From Diploscapter coronatus (taxonomy: Eukaryota > Nematoda > Chromadorea > Rhabditida > Rhabditidae): a stretch of 64,000 nt of DNA. A program made the translations under genes and the position numbers. Location: contig OZ038422.1 in NCBI GenBank assembly GCA_964036155.1, positions 24,885,201 to 24,949,200 on the forward strand, given 5' to 3'. How positions within the stretch are numbered: position 1 is the first letter of the stretch; every line of letters starts with the position of its first letter. Positions 21,901 through 33,449 of this stretch are shown in pieces. The notes under the pieces are model-generated. The model saw only the letters and a program-made list of their open reading frames with translations. It searched no databases and was not told where the DNA came from.

Positions 21901-24900
21901 TGTCTGGAAAAGGATGATGCAAATTTGGTTGGGAAGAAAAAGTTTCCATTTCTTTAGGAGGGGCTGATAAGATGAAGATAAGGGAAATGATTCAGAAAAT
22001 CCATGAGAAAGGGAATGGTTTGTAAAAAGATTGATAGAAAAATGAACAGAGAAATATTACATGAATCTAAGAAGGCTAAAGTTTTAGAAAATGAAAAATA
22101 TCGTCAGACTTCCATAGATCCAGAGATAAAAGATAAAATGATAGAGGGAGAAATAATATGCGAAAATAGAGGATTAAAGAATCAGATTTAATCCTGCCCT
22201 TTCGTGCTACGTCAAAAGAGGTTGTCGAAACAGTGTTGCTGCTGCTGCTGCTATGGCCGCAGAAGCTGACTTGCGCAGGGCAGGGCAAAACCAGAAGCCG
22301 AGCGGCTAACGCGCGAGAAGGGAAGAGATTCATTTCGAATTGCGGTTAGAAACAGAGAAATAGTCTTCAATTAAGAGAGAAGAAAATATAGAGAGGGAGA
22401 GGAAGAAAGAGAGAAAGGGATAGAGAGAAGAAGGACGAGAAAGAAGAAAGTATCAAATTTATCGAGGAAAAAGGTCAAAGAGTAGCCCGAAAAAAACGGA
22501 ATAGTTTAAGAAAATGGCCGAATATGATTAGAAAGTGAGGTCAGAAAATTTCCAGAGGTAATGAGAGAAAGATAAAATAGTATGGAAAAATGCGAGACGG
22601 AGGGAAAGATAAAGAAAAAATAAAAACGAGTCTAAATACGACTGACCAGAAGGAGAGGCTTCATAAAAGGAAGAGGGGACAGATAAATTTATCTCTTTCT
22701 CGCTATTTTCGGATCCCCTAATATCTCTCGGTTTCTAACGATATTTCTCAAAGACTATTGACAGACGTAAAAATACAGAAAATCAACAAGGCTCACTTTC
22801 AGCGATGGTTAAGGAATTAATCCGAACATTTCAAAAACAAATAAAAGCAGAGACAAAAGTCAAATTAAAGATAGGGGAAAAAACAAAGACAAACTTTGTT
22901 TATCTTGTCTATATTTGCTCACAATTGGAAATGAAGAAGATTAGATTGGAAATTGTTGAAGCAAGTATTGTCGTTTGGGTAATTGAACTATTTTGCGAAG
23001 CTAGGTAAACTATTATTGAGTTTTAGATAATCGACGAAGACTGTGAGAAACATTAAATAGTTTTCGACAAATGGAGAAAGTTTTGATTTAAATAATCTAA
23101 AATGAATGCCGCTGTATCAGAAAGCTTTTGAAGAAAAACGACTTATGAGTAGAATTGAGGAACGAGTTTTGAAATACTGAACTTCGTGTAAGAAAGGTTT
23201 ACTCGCACCCAGGAGAAGCACGACCTTCACTCGCATTTTTGATAAGTTTAACCAGTCTGCCTAGTGGTTCAGGAAAAGTTTTTGCAGGGCGTGTTTTCAT
23301 TGCAAAAAATTAGTACTCACCGAAAGATACGAATCAAGAAAATGGGAAAAATGTCGAGTCTGGCATAAAAGTGAATTTTTCCTGAACATTTAGAGATCAT
23401 GATACAAGATAGAAAGGTCAGGAAACTTAATCTTGTAAGGTGTAAAATTCAAGGAAATCGAGAGTACGCTCTAACGGAATCAAGATTGCAGCTAGATTGT
23501 GATGAGAACTATAAGATTTACTTACAATCAGAAGCTAAATTAACGATAGTGTAAATTCGGGAACAGTCTTGAAAATCATTAAACTATAAACGAAACATTT
23601 TGTAACGTTATCCTTTAGATGAAAGTAGTCAGTTAGCATAGAAGTAGATGCAAGTGTAAAATCCGAGAAACTTTAAAGTACTTTCTAACGAAGTCAAGCT
23701 TGAATTAAATCGAGATAAAAACCGAGAAGTTTACGTAGAAGCTAAATGAAGTTGTAAATTTTCGATAAAAGTCTGGGATCAAGCTATAATTTGGCTTTCT
23801 AGCAGCATTAACACGAACGCAAGGATCTATCTTTAAGCACCGCCTTCTTTTAAGTAATGCAAGGTGGTTGAATTTCGACGAACATTTACACGCAAAATGA
23901 TTCGAATCGAAGGTCAAGTGGATACGGGAATTTGCGGCTTTTGTTCCCGCGAAGTTTACTTTTCATATTTACACCCAGACTCACGACACTTCAAAAGTAA
24001 TTCGGAAAGTAAGTAACTTTCCGACGAATTCAAAAATGGCTAGAATTTTAGGAATTCAGAAAGTTTTAGGTAAATTAGCACAATTTTAAGGGTATTTTAG
24101 GACGAATGTTGAAAATTGGATAAAAGTACAGAATTTACCTAATTCGAGAGCTATTCTAGGGATAGATTGGGGATAAAAAGTAAATGAACTCCAACTTTTG
24201 CATAAAATTTAGATGATTTCACTCTATCAGGAGAATAGTAAGGCCACAATTACGGTATTTTAAGCATCGGTACGAGATCCTAGTTTGACAATTACCAAAT
24301 GGCGGAGTGCCTTTTCCACAATATTTCTTTCAAATTTCATCCTCGCCTATTTTTAATTATAGCACTTCACCATTTAGTAATTGTCTACTAGTTTCGTCGA
24401 ATTTTTGAGCCTCTTGTGGTTACCATCCTCTTTTTATTTTCTCCACACCATTTCTCTGAAAAAGAGCGGTGATGGTAAGAGAGTGGTAACTACAGTAAGC
24501 CGAATTTTTGCAAAAGTGAAAGTTAACCCCCTTCGGCTAGATACAAAGATACAAGGCTTAGCTTGCACAAGACAATACATAGCTTATACGGCTTTCTTTC
24601 GACAGAACATTTTTCTCCCTATCTTTATTCTCTAAATTTTTTACATGCTATTTCTCTCTGTACAAAATTTCCTCGATCTTTTCTCTTCTCTCATTTCGAA
24701 ACGCTATTTCGGTGCTCAACTTAACAAGCAAACAAACCCACGGACACGTTAGAGAAGTGAGCTTCTTTCGACGAGGACTAAAAACGGACATCTCTCATTC
24801 CGTACCAAAGCATAGAAATTCAAAACTGGATGGAATATCGAATTTTTTTGAGACGATAAATCTGACCCTCTTTGAAACTAGTATTTACAGAAGCTTGAAA

Positions 24901-25090
24901 CATAGCTAGGATTTCCTTTTTCGCTGCTAATACGAAGGCTATGAGAATCAGGATGTTGTGCAATGGAAGCATGAAGGAAATAAAAATGAAAAAAGACACT
25001 AAAATAAAAATTAACGCCATGGCGTTATTAAAAATAAAAAAAAAAGGCATGCAACTTCTGACTCACGACTATTGCAGCACAGTTTGGTGT
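18981..25090. other. gene-poor region upstream of the galactosyltransferase gene
   Basis: About 6 kb with no supportable gene. Features seen: two perfect palindromes (21249-21262 and 21379-21390), a short GCT repeat (about 22238-22252) inside a GC-rich patch (22190-22330), and purine-rich blocks at 22340-22630 with AAATAGTATGG. Overlapping open frames on the minus strand at 19950-20700 lack splice context or family resemblance. Regulatory sequence for the galactosyltransferase start at 18980 presumably lies at the left end. Confidence 0.4.
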
Positions 25091-25093
25091 ATT

Positions 25094-25164
25094 GGAGCGG
25101 TTTGCCAATCTTTTGCGCGAGGGGTTGCTCGACGATGTGCGACAGCGGCATCGAGCGGTCGATC
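25094..25164 (-). CDS. candidate internal exon of an unrecognised gene
   Basis: On the minus strand a TTTTTTCAG acceptor precedes an open, GC-rich stretch encoding IDRSMPLSHIVEQPLAQKIG followed by a short run ending in TKLCC, then GTCGTGAGT, which holds two possible donors. Base composition here matches the exons of real genes nearby and contrasts with the surrounding AT-rich DNA. No partner exons could be joined with confidence. A second open patch at 25560-25710 (containing FVISCIIDVLPRLLPP) could belong with it. I do not recognise the product. Confidence 0.3.
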
Positions 25165-25959
25165 TGAAAAAATGAGGCGTTGTTGCAGAAAACTAGGCGC
25201 GTAACTTATAAATATAGAAAAACGCTTATTTTGATTGAGAAACGTCAAAGCGTTAGATAGTTGGATCATTTTAAAAATGTTTAATGAAAATTATGTTTAA
25301 CGTCACTATTTATTGATTTCTAGATGATGCCATGATATCATACGTCTTCAGTATTTGTGAAATTTTAATTTTCTTCATTTCTCACCTAAGTTTAGCTTGT
25401 CTGACGGCTGGTCAATCTAGTAATGACTTACAAAAGTTTTATTTTTGCCCCCGAATTCCTCAAGATTTGCATAGGGACTGTACGACAAGAGATTTAGAAC
25501 TTTGCCCGATCTTCACTACTCGAACTCAACCCTTACTTGTTTCTTTTCTTTCATTGATTTGCGACTCTGGCACTTTCTTAGTTGCCTTTCAAACTGACTA
25601 ATGCCAAGATAGGAAGTAGCTGCTGTAGTATCTTTATTCGGTGGGAGCAGGCGAGGCAATACATCGATAATGCATGAGATCACGAATGAGATGGGAGGGG
25701 GAAAGATCATTCAAATTTTGTGGAAGAGGAATTACTGCAACCAACACAAAGCTAACTTACAATCTTCATCGATTCAAATTTTTAAATTTCATGCAAAACT
25801 TCAATTTTCTTCATTTTTTCAAGGATCGACCTTTTATTATGTACACGGTTTCAATCTTTTTTTTTTACAAATATAGAATGTTAGAGCAATCTGGAAATCT
25901 CACAGCTTGAAGCCTAGTTTACAAAAGTGACTAAGCGCTTCTCTAGCATTCCTAGCTCA

Positions 25960-26222
25960 ATTGGGCTGGCCCATACGTATTCGACCCTCTCTAAAAGATT
26001 CGGTGACTTTTTTAAGGATTTATGAATCCAAATAGGACCTTCGGTATATATACAAGTCGGACAAGGACTTTCAAGATGGTATTATTCCCGAGTCCAACAT
26101 TTTTCAAAATATTCCAAACTTTTGCTCGCCACTGTATACCGAAGACCCTATGTGGGTTCATAAACTCTTAAGAAAGTTATCGATCTGTTGGAGAGGGCCG
26201 GATGCTTATGGACCAGTCCAAT
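25960..26222. repeat. inverted-repeat element (MITE-like)
   Basis: The left arm starting ATTGGGCTGGCCCATA at 25960 matches the reverse complement of the right end (ATTGGACTGGTCCATA, ending 26222) over roughly 95 bases with scattered mismatches. Both arms include versions of TTCGGTATA. The centre is a short unique spacer. This is the form of a non-autonomous inverted-repeat transposon. No target duplication could be fixed with certainty. Confidence 0.6.
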
Positions 26223-26273
26223 AAATCATATTGCCTCAAGTTGCAAAATTGGGAGATTTCTAAATGCCTAATT

Positions 26274-27264
26274 TTATGGAATATTCTCAACAATTTCTGC
26301 AATGTTGGCTTCAGTTACCGGAGGCGCCTCTATATCTGGGACATTCCCTTTCAGAACGTCCCTGTATGATGGTTCGCTGCAGATCGTGGGAGACATGGGA
26401 CGAAGGATGGCGTTCGGGTCGGTGGACGTCGGAATCCAGAAAACTTCTCCTTTGTCGCCCGTTTCTGCACGCTGACGCTGTTTTCGTGCCTTCAGACTTT
26501 CTATGTACATTCGACTAAAAACGAATTTTGAAAGAGTGCTCTTTTATTTTAAGTAACGCTAATGGAGTTAATATTCTAAGCCATGACTAGACTATGAATT
26601 GATGGCGTTAAATATTACGCAATGAAGTTAAGACGTTAAATATGACGCTATGACGTAAAATAGCATCTTTAGAAAACTTACTATTCTCGCCGAATATACA
26701 GACTATAAAGGCATCCAGTGGCGTACAAAGGCGCTGACGCTAGACAAATTATGGCAATTACAAGAGAGGCGACGTAATTACTGAAATTCTTAACACTTAA
26801 AATTTAGCAAATATCCATATTAAAACTAACGCGTTGGAATCATTCCTAGTGAACAAGTTGAACAACCCAAGCGTTAATGAAGCGAATGTAAAGAATAGCT
26901 GAATTCTGAAACATTGTTAAAAGATAAGCCAATTTAAATTACCTCCCTAGCCGATACATATAGAAACGCCTGATTAGTTGTCTGAAGAAAAGCTTTGCGA
27001 ACTACTACTCTAAAGCAATAAAATTGGAAAAAGCGAAATTCCTTGATTACCTAAAGATGACGACGACTGTTTTAGTTACAACGAAAGTGATGCTTCCAAA
27101 GATGTACTGCTCCGTCACAATTAGATAAATTTCAGCCGTTGTAGTAGTTAATACGCCCCATGCGACGATTATTTTGGTTAATATCTACAATTTAAAATAA
27201 AAGTTTTAGTGAATTTTAAAATTACCTCATAAATGAATAACTGCCTCTGTAGAGAAACGAGCAT
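26274..27264 (-). CDS. tetraspan membrane protein T1 with degenerate PY tail
   Basis: Exons 27264-27226, 27184-27051, 27009-26943, 26898-26831, 26780-26682, 26514-26274; in phase, 215 aa. Four hydrophobic segments (for example IIVAWGVLTTTTAEIYLI and YVASLVIAIICLASAPLY) precede a charged cytoplasmic tail beginning LKARKQRQRAE. The tail ends with EPSYRDVLKG and APPVTEANIAEIV, positional equivalents of the two PPxY motifs of its neighbours, but the second has lost its tyrosine. Exon 4 must use the downstream of two AGs in TTTCAGAATTCAG to stay open. It is the first of a tandem array with shared exon phases. The layout (four helices, C-terminal PY motifs) resembles LAPTM4/5 lysosomal proteins that bind Nedd4-type ligases; homology to LAPTM is not shown. 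Confidence 0.75.
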
Positions 27265-27518
27265 GATTAGTCATGAAAATAGCGCTAAGTAAAACGGGTA
27301 AATATAAATTAATCATAGATACGCATCACTTTATAGAAAAATAAATGATAGGTTATTGATAAATGAGGGAAAGGGCTGAGAATTTCCTGTCGTTTCTCAT
27401 TTTACAAAGCTCTCGACTTTGTTCTCTTATCAATCATTAGGAAAATCGATTTACTTATGGTTTATGATTCATTTTAGCTTTAATTTAAATAAATAGTTTA
27501 TTATTTTAACTTCTATGT

Positions 27519-28667
27519 TTATAAGGATATAGTAACAGGTTGATTGGTAGCGTCTTCGTAACTGGGTGGAGCTGAGGCTTCAGGTACAGTGCCCTTCAAA
27601 ATGTCATCGTACGTAGGAAGATCATCGTTTATTGGCATCTTAAATTTTGAAAGTGGAATATTTAGAAAAGTTAAACCTTGCATAATTTGAGCTGAAATTT
27701 AGATTTATAAAGCAAAATTTCATAGTCTCGTTTTAATGAAAAATATGTATACGAAGTTTAGGTATTGTTTTTTTTATCATAGAGACAGCTAAATGTAAAT
27801 TTTATTCGAATAGATGATAGGTATTTAATTTAATTGCTGATTTTCAAAATGAAACTTACCGTATTCCTCGAATTCTCATCATTCCTCTCCATCGACGTCG
27901 GAATCCAAAATCGATCTAATTGCTCTCGTCGTTGGCGTTGGTGTTCACGAATTATTTCTACTAATTTTAGGCTAGATTTAAATTTGATATGATTTAAAAT
28001 GTGTTATTTTAACTTACTACAATGACCTAACATAGAATGCGTCAAACGCTGCTATGGCATAAATCGGCATTGAGCCGAGTAATATAAATGAAAACACATA
28101 GACTGCTACCTCCGAGCTAAATAAAAGTGAAATATTTTCGTAAAAATAGCTGTAATATATACCAATTCTCCCCGAAGTTATTTTGTTCGACCAGTAAATA
28201 TGTCGCTAATGTGGCTGATATGAAAATATAGCCTATCTGAGAATTTTATATTTATAAAAAAAATAAGTGAGGAACATTTTAAACCTGTAAAAATCCACAA
28301 TATAGAAATCCCTGAGCCACAGATTTCAAGAAAGAATATCTCATAGTTATTCTGGAAAAAAATATAATTGAAATAAAACCTAAATTTCTTCACCTAATTG
28401 AAATAATTGTGAATTTCGTAAAGATGAATATTATAACAAAGGCTACGTATTGACTTGAAAATACCATCATATAAGCTTCGGTGGAGGTTATAGTAATTAT
28501 ACCCCACACTAATGTTAACGTTGTTAGGACCTGAAACATTGAATTAAAAATGCATACCATATCATAAATCTAGTTTAGATTTCTTATATCATGAAGCTTC
28601 AAATAGCCTTATAGATAAATACTATACTTACTTGAAAAACTTTCAGCTTCTTTTGTAAAATAGTCAT
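27519..28667 (-). CDS. tetraspan membrane protein T2 with paired PY motifs
   Basis: Exons 28667-28632, 28530-28394, 28351-28285, 28236-28163, 28116-28018, 27971-27860, 27638-27519; in phase, 214 aa. It has the same intron phases as T1 plus one extra intron that places the PY tail on its own exon. Membrane segments include LTLVWGIITITSTEAYM and VYVFSFILLGSMPIYAI. The tail shares DRFWIPTSM with T1 (VFWIPTST). The last exon has DLPTYDDILKG and APPSYEDAT, an LPxY and a PPxY motif about 20 residues apart, the arrangement expected for binding WW domains of Nedd4-family ubiquitin ligases. Membrane sorting or turnover through such ligases is an inference. Confidence 0.8.
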
Positions 28668-29091
28668 TGCTAGAATTTTCAAAATAGCAAATTAGTTAAA
28701 TGGAAGTATTTGGAATTTTGTTCGAAAAATCGATAAAAAATGATAAGATAGATAGTGACGAAATGTAGAGCATAAAATCACTAAATTGCAATACTAGTTC
28801 TAAGAGTTTGGAGCGCACCTAAACTCTCGCTGATTAAACCATACTTTTAGACGGTTTTCGACGGCTTATCATTGACAAAATCGTGAGAAACCGGAATACA
28901 GCATTAATAGCAAAACGTGATTATATATTTTAAATGTTTACTTTATTCATTCTTGAGTCGAAATCTGGGAAGTCAAACATAGAGAAGAAATATATTATTT
29001 TAGGCTGTTCTCTTTTTCACGTACTATTTTCACTCTTCAAAATAACCATGCATCACTTTGCACCCCTTAGGGTTCGAAATAAACAATATCA

Positions 29092-30763
29092 TCATAAAGG
29101 TATTATAACAGGTAAATTGGCGACTTCTTCATAGCTCGGCGGAGGCGAAGTATTATCATCAAGTTGTGTTGGATCAAGAATGATATCTTTTACAATATCG
29201 CTGTAGACTGGCGGGTCATCATTTGGTGATGGCTAAAATAAATTATTTGATCTAAATATAAATACAGGATGGAACATAATTATAACCCTGCTTGTTCAAA
29301 CTGTGATAAAAAAAACGGAACTGCTAAACATCTTTCAGAATTTCTTTCGTAAAATAATGTATTTTTGGCCTATCTCGTAATAATATTCAAAAAAAAATTT
29401 GCAAAACTCATTTCTGGTTCATTTACGAGTCATCAAAGTAGTGAGAGTAGTAATTCGAGTTGATATTTTGCGATGAAGACGTGCGTTGTCCACCAAAGAT
29501 TTTGATGGACAACGCTACGGACTCTCACCGAAATATCGATTGCTTAAGGCTGAATACTTTGTAGCTAACCAGCCCATAAACTGGTATAATACTACTTCCT
29601 AGCAAACTATTTATTGTCAATTATATTTTAGATTAAACAGTAATTTATTGATTGATTTAAATCACAGAGGTATAACAATGGGTTGGTCAGTGACTTCTTC
29701 ATAACTCGGCGGTAGTGAAGAATCGTTCAACTGTGATGGGTTAAGAACGATATCCTTCATGATATCTCGGTAATTTGGTGGTGGATCATCAATTATAATT
29801 GGCTGAAATCGTTTCCTAATTTAAAACCATTAATATTTAATTACCCTATTCCAGGCTGAATTTCGAATATAGATTTCTTGAACACGTGTAGTAGCCAGAT
29901 TCTGCCTCTGGTTTGAATTGCTATTTTGATGGAATGTAGGCTCAATTTCGCGCACACTTGCCTCTAGTTCCCGCCTTTTCCGTCTAAAATATAATTTTTG
30001 CAATTTTAAATTATTGATAATTTCGTACAATTTCCAACTCCAACTAAAGTAAACTCCTGTTTCGATAATATAGAAAACGGAAGAAACCAATAATATAATC
30101 GACATTACCATGAAATTGCTTCTAACGCTAAATATTAAAATAGCGTGAATAATGAAATTTCAATTTGTTTACTATTGATCATTTCGATTGTTATTCCATG
30201 ATATCAGCATATAAACTCCCATGGATACTGAAACAACAAATACAAATATCTGAAACAACATTTGCTTAATAAATAACAAAAGATAGGTTTACTCTGCAAC
30301 TAATAGGAATAGTACGACTAAAGCGCATAAAGATAGTGCATACTAAAGCAAGAGTGAGTTTTACATTTATCGTACTACTTTTACTAAATTGTTGTTTATT
30401 TGTTTACTTTATAGCAGGCCACACAAAACCAGCCACGTACACTATTACGCGCCTCAATACGGTATAAATATATTCTAAAAATCGTAATTGATTTAAATCA
30501 ATCTATAAATCTCATTCTTACACGGTAAGAACATGAAAAATTGGTGTGGCACCGAACGAGATAATAAAGAATAATATAAGAAGCTTCGGTTGATTGGAAA
30601 ATCCCATCAAAATCCCATCGGCGATCAGTATTGTTAGCATGCCCCAAGGGTATGATAGTATCATCATAAACTAAAATGCGTAATTTTAATTTCTTCTTAA
30701 ATATGTATTGGTAATTCTAACCGCAATAGAAGTCTTTAGCGTATCCGCTATTTTAAAGGCCAT
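29092..30763 (-). CDS. tetraspan membrane protein T3 with two alternative terminal exons
   Basis: Constitutive exons 30763-30722, 30670-30522, 30474-30408, 30249-30173, 30127-29845 end in phase 0 after SAWNR. Two candidate last exons follow: A at 29802-29662 and B at 29232-29092. Each is 141 nt, begins in phase 0 after a proper acceptor, and encodes 46 residues plus stop. A has DPPPNYRDI and LPPSYEEV; B has DPPVYSDI and PPPSYEEV, so both carry two full PPxY motifs. No membrane exons lie between A and B, so B is either an alternative exon or a relic of a copy that lost its 5' part. The protein with either exon is about 252 aa. The tail before the PY exon is longer and more basic than in T1/T2 (YFRRKRREL). 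Confidence 0.75.
29483..29515. repeat. short perfect hairpin between T3 exons A and B
   Basis: GCGTTGTCCA at 29483-29492 is repeated in inverse at 29506-29515 with a 13-base loop. It lies in the region that separates the two candidate terminal exons of T3. Whether it forms in RNA or is part of an old element cannot be told from sequence. Confidence 0.6.
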
Positions 30764-30979
30764 GAGTATTTGTGCTAAATATAGATAAACTAAAATCGAT
30801 TGAACGCAATAAACAAGTGACAAGAAATATTATGACTGAAAATCAGGAAAACTAAGTGCAAATGTCGAATAGTCTGAGCCTTATCAGCTGATCAATAAAT
30901 GGACGTGCGCGTGCTTCTTAATAAATTAGTTTATTATCATCATTGAGCTTACATACAACATTAATTGAGCTAATTAAGA

Positions 30980-31423
30980 TTACAAATGCAGTGTTGTTGG
31001 CATGTTGACAGCTTCTTCGCAGCTAGGTGGAAGCGAGGAATCAAATTCGGATATTTCAGACAGCGCATTTTTCTGAATATCGCCATATGTTGAGGAATAG
31101 TCGTATATTGATGGCTGGAATCATTCATAATCAAACAATGATAGTATCTTTAAGTTACCGCATGCGAAAGTAAAATCGTATTGGCAATAGGGGCTATCTG
31201 TTTAGAGGACTGAGTTGACTTATTATCCTGAGGCTGACTTACTGCACGCCATTGAGCCTTCACTTTCTGCTCTAGCAGCCTAAAGTAATATTCGCGGTAA
31301 CTTTGAACATAAAATAACCCCGTACATATCGCCGATAATTAGAATGTAAATTAGTACTTCGAACATATAGAAACTGATGGAATCAATAATATAACAGCCA
31401 TCTTCAGGAAGTTTTCACTAACG
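30980..31423 (-). pseudogene. truncated tetraspan/PY gene copy
   Basis: The fragment 31423-31159 starts with the same acceptor context as T3 exon 5 and encodes ENFLKMAVILLIPSV, then hits two in-frame stops. After those it reopens as AICTGLFYVQSYREYYFRLL and continues to a donor at 31158. The stop-bearing segment (about 42 bases) begins with GT and has TACTAAT but ends in TCG instead of AG, as if an intron lost its acceptor. The terminal exon 31114-30980 is open, with TYGDI and LPPSCEEA where PPSY is expected. The first four exons are absent. This is best read as a 5'-truncated relic. Confidence 0.65.
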
Positions 31424-31687
31424 CTAAAAATATTCTGTCAATAAGTAAATAAATAGAGATTTCGAAGATAAAAAAAAATTGGCGTAATCGATTCAAGTGA
31501 CGTTTAAATGGCACAAAATGTTATCAGTGAAGTATCAAATGAAAAATGGATAATTTATATTTTAACAGCTCATGAATGAGCAGCAGTCACTTCTTTCTGA
31601 CAAACTTTACGTTTATCTTGGAAATCAGCGTACGGCATCTGATGAAATATTTCAAATGTGATTTCCCAATTATTTACCAATTCGACG

Positions 31688-32898
31688 ATGACTCAATTGG
31701 CAGGCACCGAACTGACCCCGCCCGGCAGTCAACGCACCAAACTCAAGAAGCTCGCCTACAATCCGCTCGCGTGAGTTTTTTTTTCTAATTTTATGAGTCT
31801 TGAAGTTATTTCGAAGTTTTTATCGAATATTTTGAAGTTGCTGCAACTTCAATTGAAGCTTCACAACTTCTAAAGTCGATGTGTGAAGTCTCTGCTACTT
31901 CCAGTAGAATAGCCCCAAAAACTTTAGCTTCATTCGAACTTCTTTACCTTAGAAATGAAGCTAGAATTTCCATAGATCTAAATATTTCTAAAAAGTTACC
32001 AACATTCCACTAGTGATGACGACGACATCGATGAGAACGTGAGCGACAATCCAAATCCGGAGGGCGGTGCTGACTCCACACCTGTTGAGAGAGAAGCCAC
32101 TCCAGTCGGCGGAGCCTCGAAACCCACATCGAGTCGTGGCGAAGCGCAACAAAATAAGCCTGGACCATGTAAGTGAAAATAAATGCCAGAAAATTTATAA
32201 AAATCTGACATTTCCAGCAGCCGAGTCGCCAGTGGCAGCCACCACGCCAAAAGAGCCCGTGATCCCCGAAGTGAACATCAGCGACGAGAACGAGTTCCAC
32301 GCCGAGAAGATCGAGAACTCCAAGAAGCGCGGCAGCACACGGTGCAGCATTGTGAGTTTGGTTCCGAAAACAAAAACAGTTTGAAAGCTTTCAAATAGAA
32401 AGGAAGCAGGTTTACAAAGCAAAGAAAAGCATATGCAAGAAGTTAGAATGATGCGTAAAGATTGACTTGACTTTGAATCATATAGTCAATGGAAGCCTGT
32501 TTCTATGAACACGAAGCAAAATCAAAAACGACTTTTAGAGCAAGCAAGCCAACCGTTTGAATTTTGCAGTTGGGCGCAGTGGTAATCGTGCCGGTAATTG
32601 CGGCGTGTCTGCTGCTCGCGTTCGCCGACATCGTCTACGTGTTCGTCGTCTATGGCAGGCAAGATAACCACAAATTACATATTCGTCCGATCACTTGATA
32701 CTTAAAAATTGAATGCTTCTTCAAGAACTGGAAAATGGAGGATAACTTCAAGATGAAAGGGAAGATGAAGATCATGCATGATCATGTTAAAATGAGCATA
32801 TTTTCAGGGTGGGTATCGAGGACAATTGGATGAAGGCACCGTCTGTGGAAGAGACAGCACGCTTCATCGAGCACTACAAAAAGATGAACAAGCAGTGA
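31688..32898 (+). CDS. single-pass membrane protein of unknown function
   Basis: Exons 31688-31770, 32014-32168, 32218-32351, 32570-32658, 32808-32898; in phase, 183 aa. I do not recognise a family. The N-terminal 120 residues are polar and acidic (ADDDDIDENVSDNP) and rich in Pro, Ser and Thr, with no signal peptide. A basic patch (SKKRGSTRCS) precedes one hydrophobic helix (AVVIVPVIAACLLLAFADIV), and a short conserved-looking tail follows (EETARFIEHYKKMNKQ). A signal-anchor or tail-anchored orientation is possible. The fourth intron begins GC (AG|GCAAGA). It is divergent from the broken tetraspan copy and convergent with the kinesin gene. Confidence 0.7.
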
Positions 32899-33449
32899 AT
32901 CAGTAAAAATTGGCAAAATGTCAACAACATTCATTCAGATATATTTATTCGACTGCAATGAAATAAATGATGAATTTAATAGCAAAATATCGATTTTTGG
33001 CAACTTGTAAAACGCAAGACATGATAACAACAACGAATGAAAAATACTATCAAAATTAGCATACCCTACTCTTCATGCTCTCTTTAGATTATGTCTAGGG
33101 TCCCCAAGTAAATCTGGCGATTTGATGTTGGTGGCAAAGTTTTTTGGCAAAAATGTTAACAGGGTGATGAATGATGTTATTGTGAAGAAAACGTAAAATT
33201 CAAAAATTATGGCCTGGTTTAGCAAAGAATCTTTTATCAAGCTTATCGTCGATCTAGACTAGGTCTTTTATGACATTTTGGGCTTGAAAGGTATTCCTTC
33301 TCAAATGTTTACTTTCAAACTATTGCGCTTCTACCAAAAACGCATTTTCGCAAGGAGACGGAGCTTGGGGACTCTAGTTATGTCTTTTATTATGATGTGC
33401 TGCGATTTACAAATTGGCCGATTTGTTGTTAAATTTTCTAGAAAAAAAA
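32899..33449. other. convergent intergenic region
   Basis: This is the 3' flank of the single-pass membrane protein gene and of the kinesin gene. AAATAAATG at about 32960 could serve as a poly(A) signal for the plus-strand gene. Nothing else was recognised. Confidence 0.4.

Noticed and set aside
22076..22333. 85-codon minus-strand frame with a serine run
   Set aside because: The serines come from a GCT/AGC triplet repeat; no family resemblance or exon partners.
25332..25601. 89-codon plus-strand frame with a hydrophobic start resembling a signal peptide
   Set aside because: Surroundings are AT-rich, no exon partners or conserved motifs were seen, and an AT-rich hydrophobic start arises easily by chance.
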